Below are positions 15,161-24,820 of a stretch of 64,000 nucleotides of DNA, in pieces (the stretch's first letter is position 1; every line of letters begins with the position of its first letter). Source of the DNA: Tissierella praeacuta DSM 18095 (GTDB lineage: Bacteria; Bacillota; Clostridia; Tissierellales; Tissierellaceae). The stretch covers positions 1 to 64,000 of the forward strand of contig NZ_FQTY01000013.1 of the NCBI RefSeq assembly GCF_900128955.1, written 5' to 3'. A model generated the notes under the pieces. It saw only the letters and a program-made list of their open reading frames with translations. It was not told where the DNA came from and ran no database searches. Both the position numbers and the translations under genes were made by a program.

Positions 15161-18100
15161 TTGAATTTATCAAGTTTTGCTGTTAAAAGACCCGTTACTA
15201 TAACAATGATGGTTTTGGTAGTTGTTATCTTTGGGGCAATCTCATTGGCAGGACTACCAATTGACCTTTATCCGGAAATAGAAATACCTGTGGCAATAGT
15301 TTCTACTTCCTATTCAGGGGCTGGTCCTCAGGAAATAGAAAACTTAATTACCAAGCGAATTGAAGGGGCAATTGCTACAGTAGGAAATATTGATACAATT
15401 AATTCAATTTCTTCCCAGGGAAGCTCTATTGTAATTGCTCAGTTTAATACTGGTACAAATATGGATTTTGCCACATTAGAAATGAGAGAGAAAGTAGACT
15501 TAGTTAAGGGAGCTTTACCAGATGATGCTACACAACCTATGGTAATTAAAATAGACCCAAATTCCATGCCCATTGTACAAATAGCTTTATCTACCAATGG
15601 AAGCTTGTCAAGCTTACAGTCATTGGCAGAAGACAATTTCAAACAAAGATTTGAAAGATTAGAAGGAGTGGCTTCTGTTGATATTGGAGGAGGACTTACA
15701 GATGAAATTGAGGTATCTGTTGATATAGCTAGATTATCAAGATATGGATTGAGCATAAACCAGTTAAATCAATTACTCAGTGCAGCCAATACTAATCTTC
15801 CAGGAGGAGTTGTAGAAAATGGTGAGCAGGATCTTACCATAAGAGTAATAGGAGAGTTTAATTCTATTGATGAAATTAGAGATATGCCAATTACCCTTAA
15901 TACAGGTTCTATAATTACTCTTAAGGATATAGCTAAAGTAGAATTAAAAAATAAAGATATTACTGGAATCTCTAGAACTAATGGAGAGGACAGTATCAAT
16001 ATTTCCATAAAAAAACAATCAGGTAAAAATACAGTACAGGTGGCAGATTTAGTAAGTAGGGAAGTGGAAAAATTAAAGAAGGATTATCCAGATGTTAAAA
16101 TTAATATAGTAATAGACACCTCTACTATTATAAGGGACTCTATTAATAATGTTATAGATAATGTTATTGTAGGTTCTATATTCGCCATTGCAGTTTTATA
16201 TATTTTCCTAAAGAATATAAGATCCACTTTGATAGTAGGAGTATCTATACCTATTTCATTAATCGCTTCATTTATATTATTATATTTTAATAAGATTACA
16301 TTAAATATGATGACCTTAGGTGGATTGGCATTAGCAGTAGGTATGTTAGTAGATAGTGCCATTGTAGTGCTGGAAAATATTTATAGATATAGAGTAGAAG
16401 GATACTCTAAAAAAGAAGCTGCCATAAAAGGAGCTAAAGAGGTTGGCTTGTCAATTATGGCTTCAACCCTTACAACCATAGCAGTATTCCTACCAATAGT
16501 ATTTGTAGATGGAATGGTTGGTATTTTATTTAAAGATTTTGCCATGACAGTTACTTTATCACTTACAGCTTCCTTAGTAGTAGCCTTAACTTTTATTCCC
16601 ATGTTATCCTCTAAGATTTTAACAATTGATGATACTGAAGGGAAGAAGAAAAGATTAGATTTCATTTATAAGGCATTTGATAACTTATTTGAAAAAATAG
16701 AAAATAAATATAAATCCTTATTAGAATTAGGACTTAAACGTAGAAAGACTACAATTGCTATTTCGGTAATAGTTTTTGTTCTAAGTGTAGTAAGTTTAGC
16801 AGGTGTAGGAATGGAATTTTTCCCTGTAACAGATGAGGGAAGTATGACAATAAATATAAGTTTACCCTTAGGTTCAAATATTTATCAGGTTGATGAAATA
16901 ACGAAAATTGTAGAAGAAAAAATTACAGAAATACCTGAAATAGATGTAATATTTGCCAATGTAACTTCAGGTGGTTTTGGAAGCCATAGCATTAATACTG
17001 GAAATAGTGGCTCTATTTCTGTAAATTTAGTTAAATTAAGGGAAAGAAAGAGAAGTACAAAGGAAGTTGCAGAGGAAGTAAGAAAAATCACAAAAGATAT
17101 ACCAGGAGCTGAAATAACAGTAACAGAATCTTCAAATATGGGAATGGCTGGTTCTTCTGCTCCAGTTAGTATAAGTATAAAAGGTGATGAGCTAGAAGTT
17201 CTTGAAAAAATATCCAATGATTTCAAAGATATAATTGAATCCGTAGAAGGAACTCGAGATGTAAAAACAAGTTTAAGCGATGCAGTACCAGAAGTAGAAA
17301 TTCAAGTAAATAAGGAAAATGCAGCAATATATGGATTAACTACTTCTCAAATAGCTTCTGCTATTAGGGGAGGGGCATCTGGAACCATAGTTGCTAAATA
17401 TAAAGATGAGGGAGATGAATTGGATATAGTAGTGAGGGCAACAGAGGATATTACAGAGAGCTTATCTAATCTTGGACAATTGGATATTACCACTCCAAGT
17501 GGAATTAATATACCTATATCTCAAGTAGCTGATATATCCATAGTAAAAGGCCCTATCCAAATAAATCGTGAAGATCAAGAAAGAGTGGTTACAGTTACCA
17601 GCCAAATAACTGGCAGAGATTTGAGAAGCATTAGTTTAGATATAGAAAAGGAGATAAAGAATTATGAATTTCCATCAGGCTATAGTTATAAAATAGGTGG
17701 AGAGAACGAGCAGATGATTGATGCCTTTAAGCAACTTTTATTAGCATTAATTTTAGCAATAATTCTAATCTATATGGTAATGGCAGCACAATTTGAATCC
17801 TTAATTAATCCATTTATCATTATGTTTACCATACCTTTGGCATTTGGTGGAGGACTTTTAGGTCTTTTTATAACAAGAAAATCCTTTGGTGTAACAGCCT
17901 TTATAGGTATTATCATGTTAGCAGGTATTGTAGTTAATAATGGTATTGTACTAATCGACTATATAAATACCTTGCGTCAAGAAGGTAAAGAAAGGTTTGA
18001 AGCCATTACTACTGCAGGACCTATTAGGCTAAGACCTATACTAATGACAACATTGACAACAATTTTAGGTCTTGTACCTTTAGCCTTAGGAATAGGCGAG

Positions 18101-18268
18101 GGAGCAGAAATGCAAGCACCAATGGCAGTAGTAGTTATAAGTGGATTGACATTATCTACGGTTTTAACATTAGTATTTGTTCCAGTCTTATATACAGTAT
18201 TTGATGATTTTTCTATTAAAATGAAATCAAGGATAAAAAGACTAAGGAAAAGCAATTCTAATGTATAA
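15161..18268 (+). CDS. RND efflux pump (HAE1/AcrB-like)
   Basis: The 1035 residues have the full RND layout: a first helix, a large extracytoplasmic loop, six helices, a second loop and five more helices. It opens with SSFAVKRPVTITMM. Helix 4 reads GMLVDSAIVVLENIY, keeping one of the two proton-relay acidic residues (Asp398). MAAQFESLINPFIIMFTIPL and GIVVNNGIVLIDYINTLRQ mark the second membrane half. It resembles Firmicute pumps such as SwrC. TTG start, two bases after the adaptor stop. Substrates are unknown. Confidence 0.93.
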   Translation: MNLSSFAVKRPVTITMMVLVVVIFGAISLAGLPIDLYPEIEIPVAIVSTSYSGAGPQEIENLITKRIEGAIATVGNIDTINSISSQGSSIVIAQFNTGTNMDFATLEMREKVDLVKGALPDDATQPMVIKIDPNSMPIVQIALSTNGSLSSLQSLAEDNFKQRFERLEGVASVDIGGGLTDEIEVSVDIARLSRYGLSINQLNQLLSAANTNLPGGVVENGEQDLTIRVIGEFNSIDEIRDMPITLNTGSIITLKDIAKVELKNKDITGISRTNGEDSINISIKKQSGKNTVQVADLVSREVEKLKKDYPDVKINIVIDTSTIIRDSINNVIDNVIVGSIFAIAVLYIFLKNIRSTLIVGVSIPISLIASFILLYFNKITLNMMTLGGLALAVGMLVDSAIVVLENIYRYRVEGYSKKEAAIKGAKEVGLSIMASTLTTIAVFLPIVFVDGMVGILFKDFAMTVTLSLTASLVVALTFIPMLSSKILTIDDTEGKKKRLDFIYKAFDNLFEKIENKYKSLLELGLKRRKTTIAISVIVFVLSVVSLAGVGMEFFPVTDEGSMTINISLPLGSNIYQVDEITKIVEEKITEIPEIDVIFANVTSGGFGSHSINTGNSGSISVNLVKLRERKRSTKEVAEEVRKITKDIPGAEITVTESSNMGMAGSSAPVSISIKGDELEVLEKISNDFKDIIESVEGTRDVKTSLSDAVPEVEIQVNKENAAIYGLTTSQIASAIRGGASGTIVAKYKDEGDELDIVVRATEDITESLSNLGQLDITTPSGINIPISQVADISIVKGPIQINREDQERVVTVTSQITGRDLRSISLDIEKEIKNYEFPSGYSYKIGGENEQMIDAFKQLLLALILAIILIYMVMAAQFESLINPFIIMFTIPLAFGGGLLGLFITRKSFGVTAFIGIIMLAGIVVNNGIVLIDYINTLRQEGKERFEAITTAGPIRLRPILMTTLTTILGLVPLALGIGEGAEMQAPMAVVVISGLTLSTVLTLVFVPVLYTVFDDFSIKMKSRIKRLRKSNSNV

Positions 18269-18282
18269 AAAGAGGTGAGGAC

Positions 18283-18864
18283 TTGAGTGAACTAAAAGAG
18301 AAGAGAAGAACTGAAATTATTGAAGCATCAATGAAAGTATTTAGTGAATGTGGGTTTTATCATGGGAAGGTTGAAGATATTGCCAAGGAAGCGGGAATTG
18401 GTAAAGGTACAGTTTATGAATACTTTGGCAGTAAAAAAGAGATATTTCAAGAAATGCTAATGTACATGATGGAAGCATATATTGAAGGAGCAAAGGGAAC
18501 TGTCCTAAGAGAAGAAGGTATAAGGAATCGGCTAATAGCAATACTTAACTATCATTCAAGATTTATTGATATCCATGCTCATTTAATAGAAAGAACCTTT
18601 TTTCATTTTGAAAATATTTTAAAAGAAGTTAAACAATATATTCAAGAAATGAATAAGCAAATATTTGATTTTACCCTACAAATTATTACAGAGGGAATTG
18701 AAACTGGCGAACTAGGTGATATAGATAATAAGACGGCTACTATTATATTTCTGGGACTTATGAATAGCAGTCATCTTAAAACAGTAATTGCCAATGATGG
18801 CTCTCTAGATAATATAGGAAATGAAGATATAGTAGATATGATACTCAAAGGATTAGGTAAATAA
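18283..18864 (+). CDS. TetR/AcrR family regulator of the RND operon
   Basis: The 193 residues have an N-terminal helix-turn-helix (about 8-55) with EIIEASMKVFSECGFYHGKVEDIAKEAGIGKGTVYEYFGSK-type residues spread over the usual TetR positions, and a C-terminal ligand-binding helical domain. TTG start behind GAGGTGAGG, in the same transcript as the pump genes. A TetR-type dyad at 13891 overlaps the operon promoter, so autoregulation through that site is likely. Confidence 0.92.
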   Translation: MSELKEKRRTEIIEASMKVFSECGFYHGKVEDIAKEAGIGKGTVYEYFGSKKEIFQEMLMYMMEAYIEGAKGTVLREEGIRNRLIAILNYHSRFIDIHAHLIERTFFHFENILKEVKQYIQEMNKQIFDFTLQIITEGIETGELGDIDNKTATIIFLGLMNSSHLKTVIANDGSLDNIGNEDIVDMILKGLGK

Positions 18865-18869
18865 TTTAT

Positions 18870-18902
18870 AAAAAATGCTGCAGTTTTTACTGGAGCATTT
18901 TT
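18870..18902 (+). terminator. Terminator of the RND-TetR operon
   Basis: AAAAATGCTGCAG and CTGGAGCATTTTT form a stem with one mismatch around a 6-base loop, ending in the T-run. Confidence 0.8.
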
Positions 18903-18904
18903 AT

Positions 18905-18933
18905 GTATAAAAATAAGAATATGGGCAAAACTA
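18905..18933 (+). promoter_or_regulatory. Candidate sigma-F promoter of spoIIR
   Basis: GTATA (18905-18909), a 14-base spacer and GGCAAAACTA (18924-18933) fit the forespore sigma-F pattern (GYWTA, then GGNRANANTR). spoIIR is a classic sigma-F target in B. subtilis. It lies about 40 bases before the start codon. Confidence 0.55.
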
Positions 18934-18969
18934 TTATTAGTAGGACAAGTATAAAAGGGAGGAAAGAAA

Positions 18970-19590
18970 ATGAAATATAAAAAGTTAGTACTGATATTAT
19001 CCATATTTATTTTTAGTTTTGTCTATATAATCTGTCCATTTATAGAAAAAAAGGTAAAGAAAAGCTTTGAAGATGAAATCATTAGATTCCATATAAGAGC
19101 TAATAGTGACAAAGAAGAAGACCAGGCACTAAAGCTCAAAATAAGAGATGAAATATTAAAGGAAATGAAAGAAAAATTCAAATACACAAAAACATTAGAA
19201 GAAAGCCGAGAAGTAATAAGGGAAAATATGAAGGAAATGAAAGATATAACAGAAAGAGTAATCCAAAAAGAAGGAAAAGACTATGATGTAGCTATAACCC
19301 TAGACCAAGATAATTTTCCTACAAGAAAATATGGGAATTTAGTATTACCATCAGGAGAATATGAAACATTACTTATTACATTGGGAGAAGGGAAAGGACA
19401 AAATTGGTGGTGTATAATGTTTCCTCCACTTTGTTTTGTAGATATTACCCATTCAGTGGCTTACAATGTAGAAAAAGAATTAGATACAAAAATAGAAGAA
19501 CCACAGTTAAAATTAAAGTGGAAAACTGCTGAACTTATAAAAAAAAACAAAAAAATAAAAACAAAAATAAAAAGCAAAAAAATAAAATAA
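18970..19590 (+). CDS. spoIIR: Stage II sporulation protein R
   Basis: The 206 residues begin with a membrane or export segment (about 8-25) followed by the conserved IIRFHIRANSDKEEDQALKLKIRD stretch split across residues 35-60. Later come LVLPSGEYETLLITLGEGKGQNWWCIMFPPLCFVD elements, the family's C-terminal signature. SpoIIR is secreted by the forespore and triggers SpoIIGA to process pro-sigma-E. The C-terminal tail is very Lys-rich. AGGGAGGAAAG precedes the ATG. A candidate sigma-F promoter lies upstream. Confidence 0.94.
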   Translation: MKYKKLVLILSIFIFSFVYIICPFIEKKVKKSFEDEIIRFHIRANSDKEEDQALKLKIRDEILKEMKEKFKYTKTLEESREVIRENMKEMKDITERVIQKEGKDYDVAITLDQDNFPTRKYGNLVLPSGEYETLLITLGEGKGQNWWCIMFPPLCFVDITHSVAYNVEKELDTKIEEPQLKLKWKTAELIKKNKKIKTKIKSKKIK

Positions 19591-19604
19591 CTTTAAACAT
19601 TTTT

Positions 19605-19656
19605 AAATAACTTCACTTTTTGGTGCCTGGCACCAAAAAGTGAAGTTATTTTTTAT
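19605..19656 (+). terminator. GGTGCC-T-GGCACC palindrome, copy 2, acting as terminator
   Basis: Arms 19605-19627 and 19629-19651 are perfect 23-bp inverted repeats around a single T, followed by TTTTT. It shares AATAACTTCA, TTTTTGGTGCC and their complements with the palindrome after the GerC-type gene, with one compensated C/G change in the arms. Here the T-run makes it a plausible terminator of spoIIR. Confidence 0.8.
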
Positions 19657-19723
19657 GTATAAAATTTGGGAAATTACTAAAAATAAGAAAAAGCTATCAT
19701 TAAGATGAAAGGAGTAAATAATC

Positions 19724-20419
19724 TTGAAAAAATTTATTATAATTACAACTGCATTAAGTATTGTGTTCCTATCAATATTTTTATTTTATGAACCAAGGGC
19801 AGAAAAGTATAATTCATCTTTTAGTCCAAGAACCCTTTATTGGGGGGTACAAGGGCAAGATGTAAGGACGGTGCAGGATAAGCTTCTTAGATGGAAATAT
19901 TATGATGGGCAGGTAGATGGGGTTTATGGTGCAAGAACCTATAGAGCAGTGAGAAAGTTTCAAGCTAAAAATGGTTTAAATGTAGATGGTATAGTAGGCC
20001 CATCAACAGCTAATGCACTAGGAATGGCAACAACCAGTGTAGCAGCATCAACTCAAGGAGTAAACAGAAAGGCTGATGAATATTTATTAGCAAGAGCTAT
20101 ACATGGAGAAGCTAGGGGAGAACCTTATGTAGGTAAAGTAGCCGTAGCAGCTGTTATACTTAACAGAACTAAAAGTCCATCTTTTCCAAATACTGTAGCT
20201 GGGGTAATATATCAGCCCTTAGCATTCACAGCAGTTGCTGATGGACAAATAAACTTAACACCTAATAAGGACTCCATAAAAGCTGCAAGAGATGCCTTAA
20301 ATGGCTGGGATCCTAGTTATGGATGTTTATACTATTGGAATCCAGCTACAGCAACATCTAAATGGATATGGTCAAGAAAAGTAATATTAAAAATCGGTAA
20401 ACACTGGTTTGGATTATAG
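19724..20419 (+). CDS. sleB: Spore cortex-lytic enzyme SleB
   Basis: The 231 residues have a TTG start behind AAAGGAG. An N-terminal export segment is followed by a peptidoglycan-binding domain (about 40-100; LYWGVQGQDVRTVQDKLL and DGVYGARTYRAVRKFQ) and a Hydrolase_2 domain (about 115-231) beginning LLARAIHGEARGEPYVGKV, whose Glu is the expected catalytic residue of this lytic transglycosylase. It degrades muramic-delta-lactam cortex during germination. The next gene is its standard partner ypeB. Confidence 0.94.
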   Translation: MKKFIIITTALSIVFLSIFLFYEPRAEKYNSSFSPRTLYWGVQGQDVRTVQDKLLRWKYYDGQVDGVYGARTYRAVRKFQAKNGLNVDGIVGPSTANALGMATTSVAASTQGVNRKADEYLLARAIHGEARGEPYVGKVAVAAVILNRTKSPSFPNTVAGVIYQPLAFTAVADGQINLTPNKDSIKAARDALNGWDPSYGCLYYWNPATATSKWIWSRKVILKIGKHWFGL

Positions 20420-20428
20420 GAGGTAAAT

Positions 20429-21796
20429 ATGAAAAACAGACGTAATTTTATTGCCCCAACTATACTTAGTGTTTTACTCATCGTAGCCCTTGTTTGGGGA
20501 TATAATCAATATCAAATAAAAAAACAGCACGAAATAGCTTTGGAAAATCATTATCAAAGGTTATTCTTCGATGTAAAAAAACATGTGGAAAATGTTCAAG
20601 TAAATTTATCTAAGGCAATGCTGGCAAGCTCAAGAGAGCAGAATATAGTATTGTTTTCTCAGATTATGAATGAGGCATTTTTTGCAAAGGATAAACTAGC
20701 ACAAATGCCAATAACCCATGCAGAATCTGCAAAAACAGAAAAATTTTTAACACAGGCAGCAGACTATTCTGCTTATTTAATACAAAGGCATCTTCAAGGG
20801 GAAGAAATAACAAAAGAGCAAAGAGAAACACTAAATGGACTTCAAGCTAATTCTGCTAAATTTAATGCTGAGTTATCAAAATTACATGAGAGTTTAATGG
20901 AATCAAATTTTGTAGTAGGAGAATTAAGTAACAAACAAAGCAAAAGGGTGGAGAAAGGTAATGAAAGCGTATTTCAAACATCTTTAGTCACTCTAGATAA
21001 GCAAATGGCTAAAACTCCTGAATTAATATACGATGGTCCGTTTTCAGACCAAATCATTAATAGAAAACCTGTAGGACTTCCTCGTGAACAAGTGTCACAG
21101 GAGCAAGCTAAGAATATAGCTCAAGACTTTTTTGGAAGGGATAGAGTAAAAGGAGTAAAGGCATTTGAGGAAGGTGAGCATATAAATGAAGTGAAAATAC
21201 CAGCCTATACATTCCTTTTATATCCTGAAAATCAGCAAAAAGATTTATCCGTATACATGGGGGTTTCTAGACAGGGTGGTAAAGTAGTTTGGATGGCAAA
21301 CCCAAGACCAGTTTCTAATGTAAAATTATCCATAAAAAATGCAGAAGAAAAGGCATTAAGATACTTAAAGGATAAAGGCTTTGAAAACATGGAGCCTAAT
21401 TATTCATTAAAATATGACGGAACAATATTATTTAATTTTGCATATAAGGAAAATAATATAACAATATATCCAGACTTAATTAAAGTAAAAGTAGCATTGG
21501 ATACGGGAGAAATAGTAGGATTTGATGCCTCTGCCTATTATATGAATCATAAAGATAGAAATATAGATACTCCACATATAGCTGAAAATGAAGCAAGAGC
21601 TAAAGTTAAGATGAATTTTAATATAGACTCTATTCGTTTAGCCCTAATACCAAAGGGAAAAAATGAAGTTTTATGCTATGAATTCAAGGGGAAATATAAT
21701 GATTCAGATTTCATCATTTATATAAATGCTTTAAATGGAAGAGAAGAGCAAATATTACAAATAATAAAAGATGAAAATGGAACATTAACATTTTAA
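20429..21796 (+). CDS. ypeB: Germination protein YpeB
   Basis: The 455 residues have one N-terminal membrane anchor (about 8-26), a helical middle part and C-terminal PepSY-type domains (about 215-455), with QEQAKNIAQDFFG and the repeated alpha-beta pattern. YpeB and SleB stabilise each other in the dormant spore. AGGAGG lies just before the ATG, ten bases after the sleB stop, so the two form an operon ending in a strong terminator. Confidence 0.93.
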   Translation: MKNRRNFIAPTILSVLLIVALVWGYNQYQIKKQHEIALENHYQRLFFDVKKHVENVQVNLSKAMLASSREQNIVLFSQIMNEAFFAKDKLAQMPITHAESAKTEKFLTQAADYSAYLIQRHLQGEEITKEQRETLNGLQANSAKFNAELSKLHESLMESNFVVGELSNKQSKRVEKGNESVFQTSLVTLDKQMAKTPELIYDGPFSDQIINRKPVGLPREQVSQEQAKNIAQDFFGRDRVKGVKAFEEGEHINEVKIPAYTFLLYPENQQKDLSVYMGVSRQGGKVVWMANPRPVSNVKLSIKNAEEKALRYLKDKGFENMEPNYSLKYDGTILFNFAYKENNITIYPDLIKVKVALDTGEIVGFDASAYYMNHKDRNIDTPHIAENEARAKVKMNFNIDSIRLALIPKGKNEVLCYEFKGKYNDSDFIIYINALNGREEQILQIIKDENGTLTF

Positions 21797-21803
21797 TTAT
21801 AAG

Positions 21804-21839
21804 AAATAAAGACTCATCATAATGATGAGTCTTTATTTT
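21804..21839 (+). terminator. Terminator after ypeB
   Basis: AAATAAAGACTCATCAT pairs with ATGATGAGTCTTTATTT around a single A: a perfect stem ending in TTTT. Confidence 0.9.
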
Positions 21840-21869
21840 GTAATTAGATTTGAAATTTTTTCAAATTAC

Positions 21870-21899
21870 TTGCATATTAATAGTATAGACTGTTATAAT
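21870..21899 (+). promoter_or_regulatory. Sigma-A promoter of the lipoprotein gene
   Basis: TTGCAT (21870-21875), 18 bases, TATAAT (21894-21899), 38 bases before the start codon. Confidence 0.65.
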
Positions 21900-21937
21900 G
21901 ATAACATAAGTATTACACAAAACTTAGGAGGGATCAT

Positions 21938-23119
21938 ATGAAAAAGATATCGGTATTATCATTAGTATTAGCATTAGCCATATCCGTCACAGGTTGTTTT
22001 GGTGGGGAGTCAAAATTATATAGCTCTTTAAACAAAATGCAAAATATAACTTCAATGGAATCAGATATGGAAATAGGATTTAATCTTGAAGGGGAAGGGT
22101 TTGCAGAGGATGAGCAATTAATTTTGCAACAAGTAGCTAGTTCAGTAAATAATACAAAGCTTAAAATGCATATAAAACAATTACAAAACAAAGAAAAAAC
22201 AGCATCTAAAGCAGAAGTAGTTACTAATATGAACCTTGGCGGTATAGGCATGGATATGAAAGTTTGGGTTGATGCAGATATGTCAACAGCAGAACCTAAG
22301 GTAAAGGAAATAATAGAAATGCCTCAAACAATTATGAATTCCATGTTTCCAGAGGATGCTGAAAAGAAATATATAGTATATGATTTTGAAAAGCTGATGA
22401 AAGAATCAAATGAAGAATTAGATTTCAATGAATTAATGAAATTTAGCAAAGATTTTCAGCCAAAAGTAACAGAGTTTATGAAGGAAATTCAAAAAGATTT
22501 TAAACCAGGACTTGAAATAGTTAAGGAAAAAGATGCTAAATTAATAGGCAATGAAAAATTAGACATATACGAGTTAAAACTAGACGATGCTACTCTAAAA
22601 GAACTTGTAAAATATTCAGTAAACTATGCCTTAGATAAGGAAGCAACTATGAATTTTATCAAGGAATATATGAAGGCAGTAATGAATATAGCTAAGGTAT
22701 CAGAAACAGAAAAAACTGAAGTTAAAGATCAATTAGCAGACTTTGAAAATAAACTACCAGAGTTCAAGACAAAATTCAATGAATTCATGGATAAATACAA
22801 AGATGTTAAGATTTTAGGAGATAAGGGTATAGTAATAGAATATGGCATCAATAAAGATGGATATATAGTTCATGAAACAGGTAATATTGATTTAAGAATT
22901 GATTTAGAAAATATTACTAAGGTTGCACAAGCAAATAACAAAGATAAAGAAAAACCAGTTATAGAAATGAAAGGCATAATTAAACTAGGTATAAACTATA
23001 ATGTAAAGAATAGTAATATCAATAGTAAGGATATAAAAGTAGAGATGCCTAAAGTAGATGAAAAAAATTCAGTAGATTATATGGAAATGATGAAAAAGCA
23101 AATGGAAAAAATAAATTAA
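21938..23119 (+). CDS. Secreted lipoprotein, DUF6612-like, unknown function
   Basis: The 393 residues begin with a lipoprotein signal (lipobox SVTGC, Cys at about 20). The mature part alternates amphipathic strands and helices with many Met, Lys and Glu residues; YSSLNKMQNITSMESDMEIGF near the N-terminus and IEMKGIIKLGINYNVKN near the end resemble the beta-rich lipid- or ligand-binding lipoproteins annotated DUF6612/LppX-like. That assignment is tentative. It is a single-gene unit with its own promoter and terminator. Confidence 0.7.
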   Translation: MKKISVLSLVLALAISVTGCFGGESKLYSSLNKMQNITSMESDMEIGFNLEGEGFAEDEQLILQQVASSVNNTKLKMHIKQLQNKEKTASKAEVVTNMNLGGIGMDMKVWVDADMSTAEPKVKEIIEMPQTIMNSMFPEDAEKKYIVYDFEKLMKESNEELDFNELMKFSKDFQPKVTEFMKEIQKDFKPGLEIVKEKDAKLIGNEKLDIYELKLDDATLKELVKYSVNYALDKEATMNFIKEYMKAVMNIAKVSETEKTEVKDQLADFENKLPEFKTKFNEFMDKYKDVKILGDKGIVIEYGINKDGYIVHETGNIDLRIDLENITKVAQANNKDKEKPVIEMKGIIKLGINYNVKNSNINSKDIKVEMPKVDEKNSVDYMEMMKKQMEKIN

Positions 23120-23129
23120 ATGTAAACTC

Positions 23130-23156
23130 AAATTAGGCACGAAAGTGCCTAATTTT
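23130..23156 (+). terminator. Terminator after the lipoprotein gene
   Basis: AAATTAGGCAC, a GAAA loop and GTGCCTAATTT give an 11-bp stem with a stable tetraloop-like centre and a T-run. Confidence 0.9.
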
Positions 23157-23166
23157 TGGCTAATGC

Positions 23167-23182
23167 TGCCCAAAATTAAGCA
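23167..23182. promoter_or_regulatory. Enhancer-type dyad before the regulator gene
   Basis: TGCCCAAAATTAAGCA has the TGC-N10-GCA form and shares TGCC-AAAATT with a second dyad at 24666. It lies between the preceding terminator and the GTG start of the regulator, so binding here would probably be autoregulatory. Confidence 0.6.
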
Positions 23183-23199
23183 GTCAAAGGAGAGATACT

Positions 23200-24588
23200 G
23201 TGAAGGATTTATTCTTTAGGGAAAATGTGTTGGAAATTCTTGATTACTTAGAGGAAGGCATACATATTATTGATAAAAATGGAATCATTGTATATTATAA
23301 TAAATTTGCACAAGGCATAGATGGAATAGAACGGGAAAAAGTCGTAGGAAGACATTTACTTGAGGTATATCCTTCCCTAACAGAGGAAACAAGTACACTG
23401 CTTACAGTAATTCGTACAGGAGAATCAATGCGTAAGAAGGAACAGACTTTTCTTAATTACAAAGGAGAAAAGATTACAACTATAAACTCCTCCATTCCTA
23501 TAACGGCAAAGGGAAAGATTTTAGGAGCATTGGAAATCTCAAAGGATATAACAACTGTTAGAAAAATGTCTGAAAAAATAGTAGATTTACAAAATAAACT
23601 ATATAATAATAAAAAAGAAAAAAACCCTACAGAAAGGATTAAAGAATCTGCTCAATTTACTTTATTAGACATAATAGGGGAAAATAAAGAGATAATAAGG
23701 CTAAAATCCTTAGCTTTAAAAGCTGCAGAGTCAGATGTTTCTGTATTAATATCAGGAGATACAGGAACAGGGAAAGAATTATTTGTTCATTCCATTCACA
23801 ATGCCAGTTCAAGAAGATATAAACCTTTCATTACACAAAACTGTGCAGCACTTCCAGGAAATCTATTAGAAGGGATACTCTTTGGCACAATAAAAGGCGG
23901 ATTTACAGGGGCAGAAGATAGACCAGGATTATTTGAATTAGCCAATGGAGGGACATTATTTCTAGATGAAATCAACTCTATGCCTTTAGAACTTCAATCT
24001 AAACTTCTTAGGGTTTTACAAGATGGTAATATAAGAAGAGTAGGTGCTACTAATACTACAAAGGTAGATGTTAGAATAATAGCAGCAACAAATATATCTC
24101 CAGAAGAAGCTGTAGAAAACAAGCAGATTAGACGAGATTTATATTATAGATTAAATGTTGTATCCTTTGAAATACCTCTACTTAGGGATAGAAAGGATGA
24201 TATCCCTATACTTACAAATTATTTTATTAAAAAATTTAATAATAAGCTAGGTAAAAATGTAAAAGGCATATCAAAAGCTGTATTAAATATATTTAATAAT
24301 TATAAATGGGATGGGAATGTAAGGGAATTGGAGCACCTAATAGAGGGAATAATGAGTATATCCGATAAAGAAATAATAGACATAGAAGACCTTCCATATA
24401 AGTTTAGACAACATGAGAAAAACCATAATCAATATGAGGCATCCCTCACAGAAATATTAGAAGAAACTGAAAGAAATATAATAAAAGAAGTCTTATCAAA
24501 AACTGATAACAACATAACTAAAACAGCAGAAATCCTAAAGATACCAAGGCAAACACTACAATATAGATTATCAAAGTTAGGACTTTGA
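23200..24588 (+). CDS. Sigma-54-dependent enhancer-binding regulator (PAS-AAA-Fis)
   Basis: The 462 residues comprise a PAS sensor (about 10-120), an AAA+ domain (about 155-390) and a Fis-type helix-turn-helix (about 415-460; NITKTAEILKIPRQTLQYRLSK). Walker A is GDTGTGKE and Walker B lies in LFLDEINSM. The sigma-54 contact loop reads GGFTGA where GAFTGA is usual. It resembles RocR-type regulators of amino-acid catabolism. GTG start behind AAAGGAGAG. A -24/-12 promoter and a matching dyad precede the downstream lysine operon, its probable target. Confidence 0.93.
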   Translation: MKDLFFRENVLEILDYLEEGIHIIDKNGIIVYYNKFAQGIDGIEREKVVGRHLLEVYPSLTEETSTLLTVIRTGESMRKKEQTFLNYKGEKITTINSSIPITAKGKILGALEISKDITTVRKMSEKIVDLQNKLYNNKKEKNPTERIKESAQFTLLDIIGENKEIIRLKSLALKAAESDVSVLISGDTGTGKELFVHSIHNASSRRYKPFITQNCAALPGNLLEGILFGTIKGGFTGAEDRPGLFELANGGTLFLDEINSMPLELQSKLLRVLQDGNIRRVGATNTTKVDVRIIAATNISPEEAVENKQIRRDLYYRLNVVSFEIPLLRDRKDDIPILTNYFIKKFNNKLGKNVKGISKAVLNIFNNYKWDGNVRELEHLIEGIMSISDKEIIDIEDLPYKFRQHEKNHNQYEASLTEILEETERNIIKEVLSKTDNNITKTAEILKIPRQTLQYRLSKLGL

Positions 24589-24611
24589 TAATCAGTCCAT
24601 AGTAGAGAATA

Positions 24612-24665
24612 ATAGTGAATAGTTAAAAGACTCTAAATCTTGTTTAAAACTATTCACTATATTTT
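24612..24665 (+). terminator. Terminator after the sigma-54 regulator
   Basis: ATAGTGAATAGTT (24612-24624) pairs with AACTATTCACTAT (24648-24660) around a 23-base loop, followed by ATTTTT. It separates the regulator from the kdd-kam operon. Confidence 0.7.
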
Positions 24666-24681
24666 TGCCTAAAATTGGGCA
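24666..24681. promoter_or_regulatory. Upstream activating sequence for the lysine operon
   Basis: TGCCTAAAATTGGGCA is a TGC-N10-GCA dyad about 140 bp upstream of the -24 element, the usual distance for a sigma-54 enhancer. Confidence 0.65.
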
Positions 24682-24820
24682 TTGATTCCACTATAAAATT
24701 AATTAAAAGATTATTTTTTCAAATTTTAAATCATATCTTTAAATAAAAACACCTTTAAAACATTCAAAACATCGTCTTTTAATTCACAATTCACAATTTA
24801 AAATGAGTATAAATCTTTCC

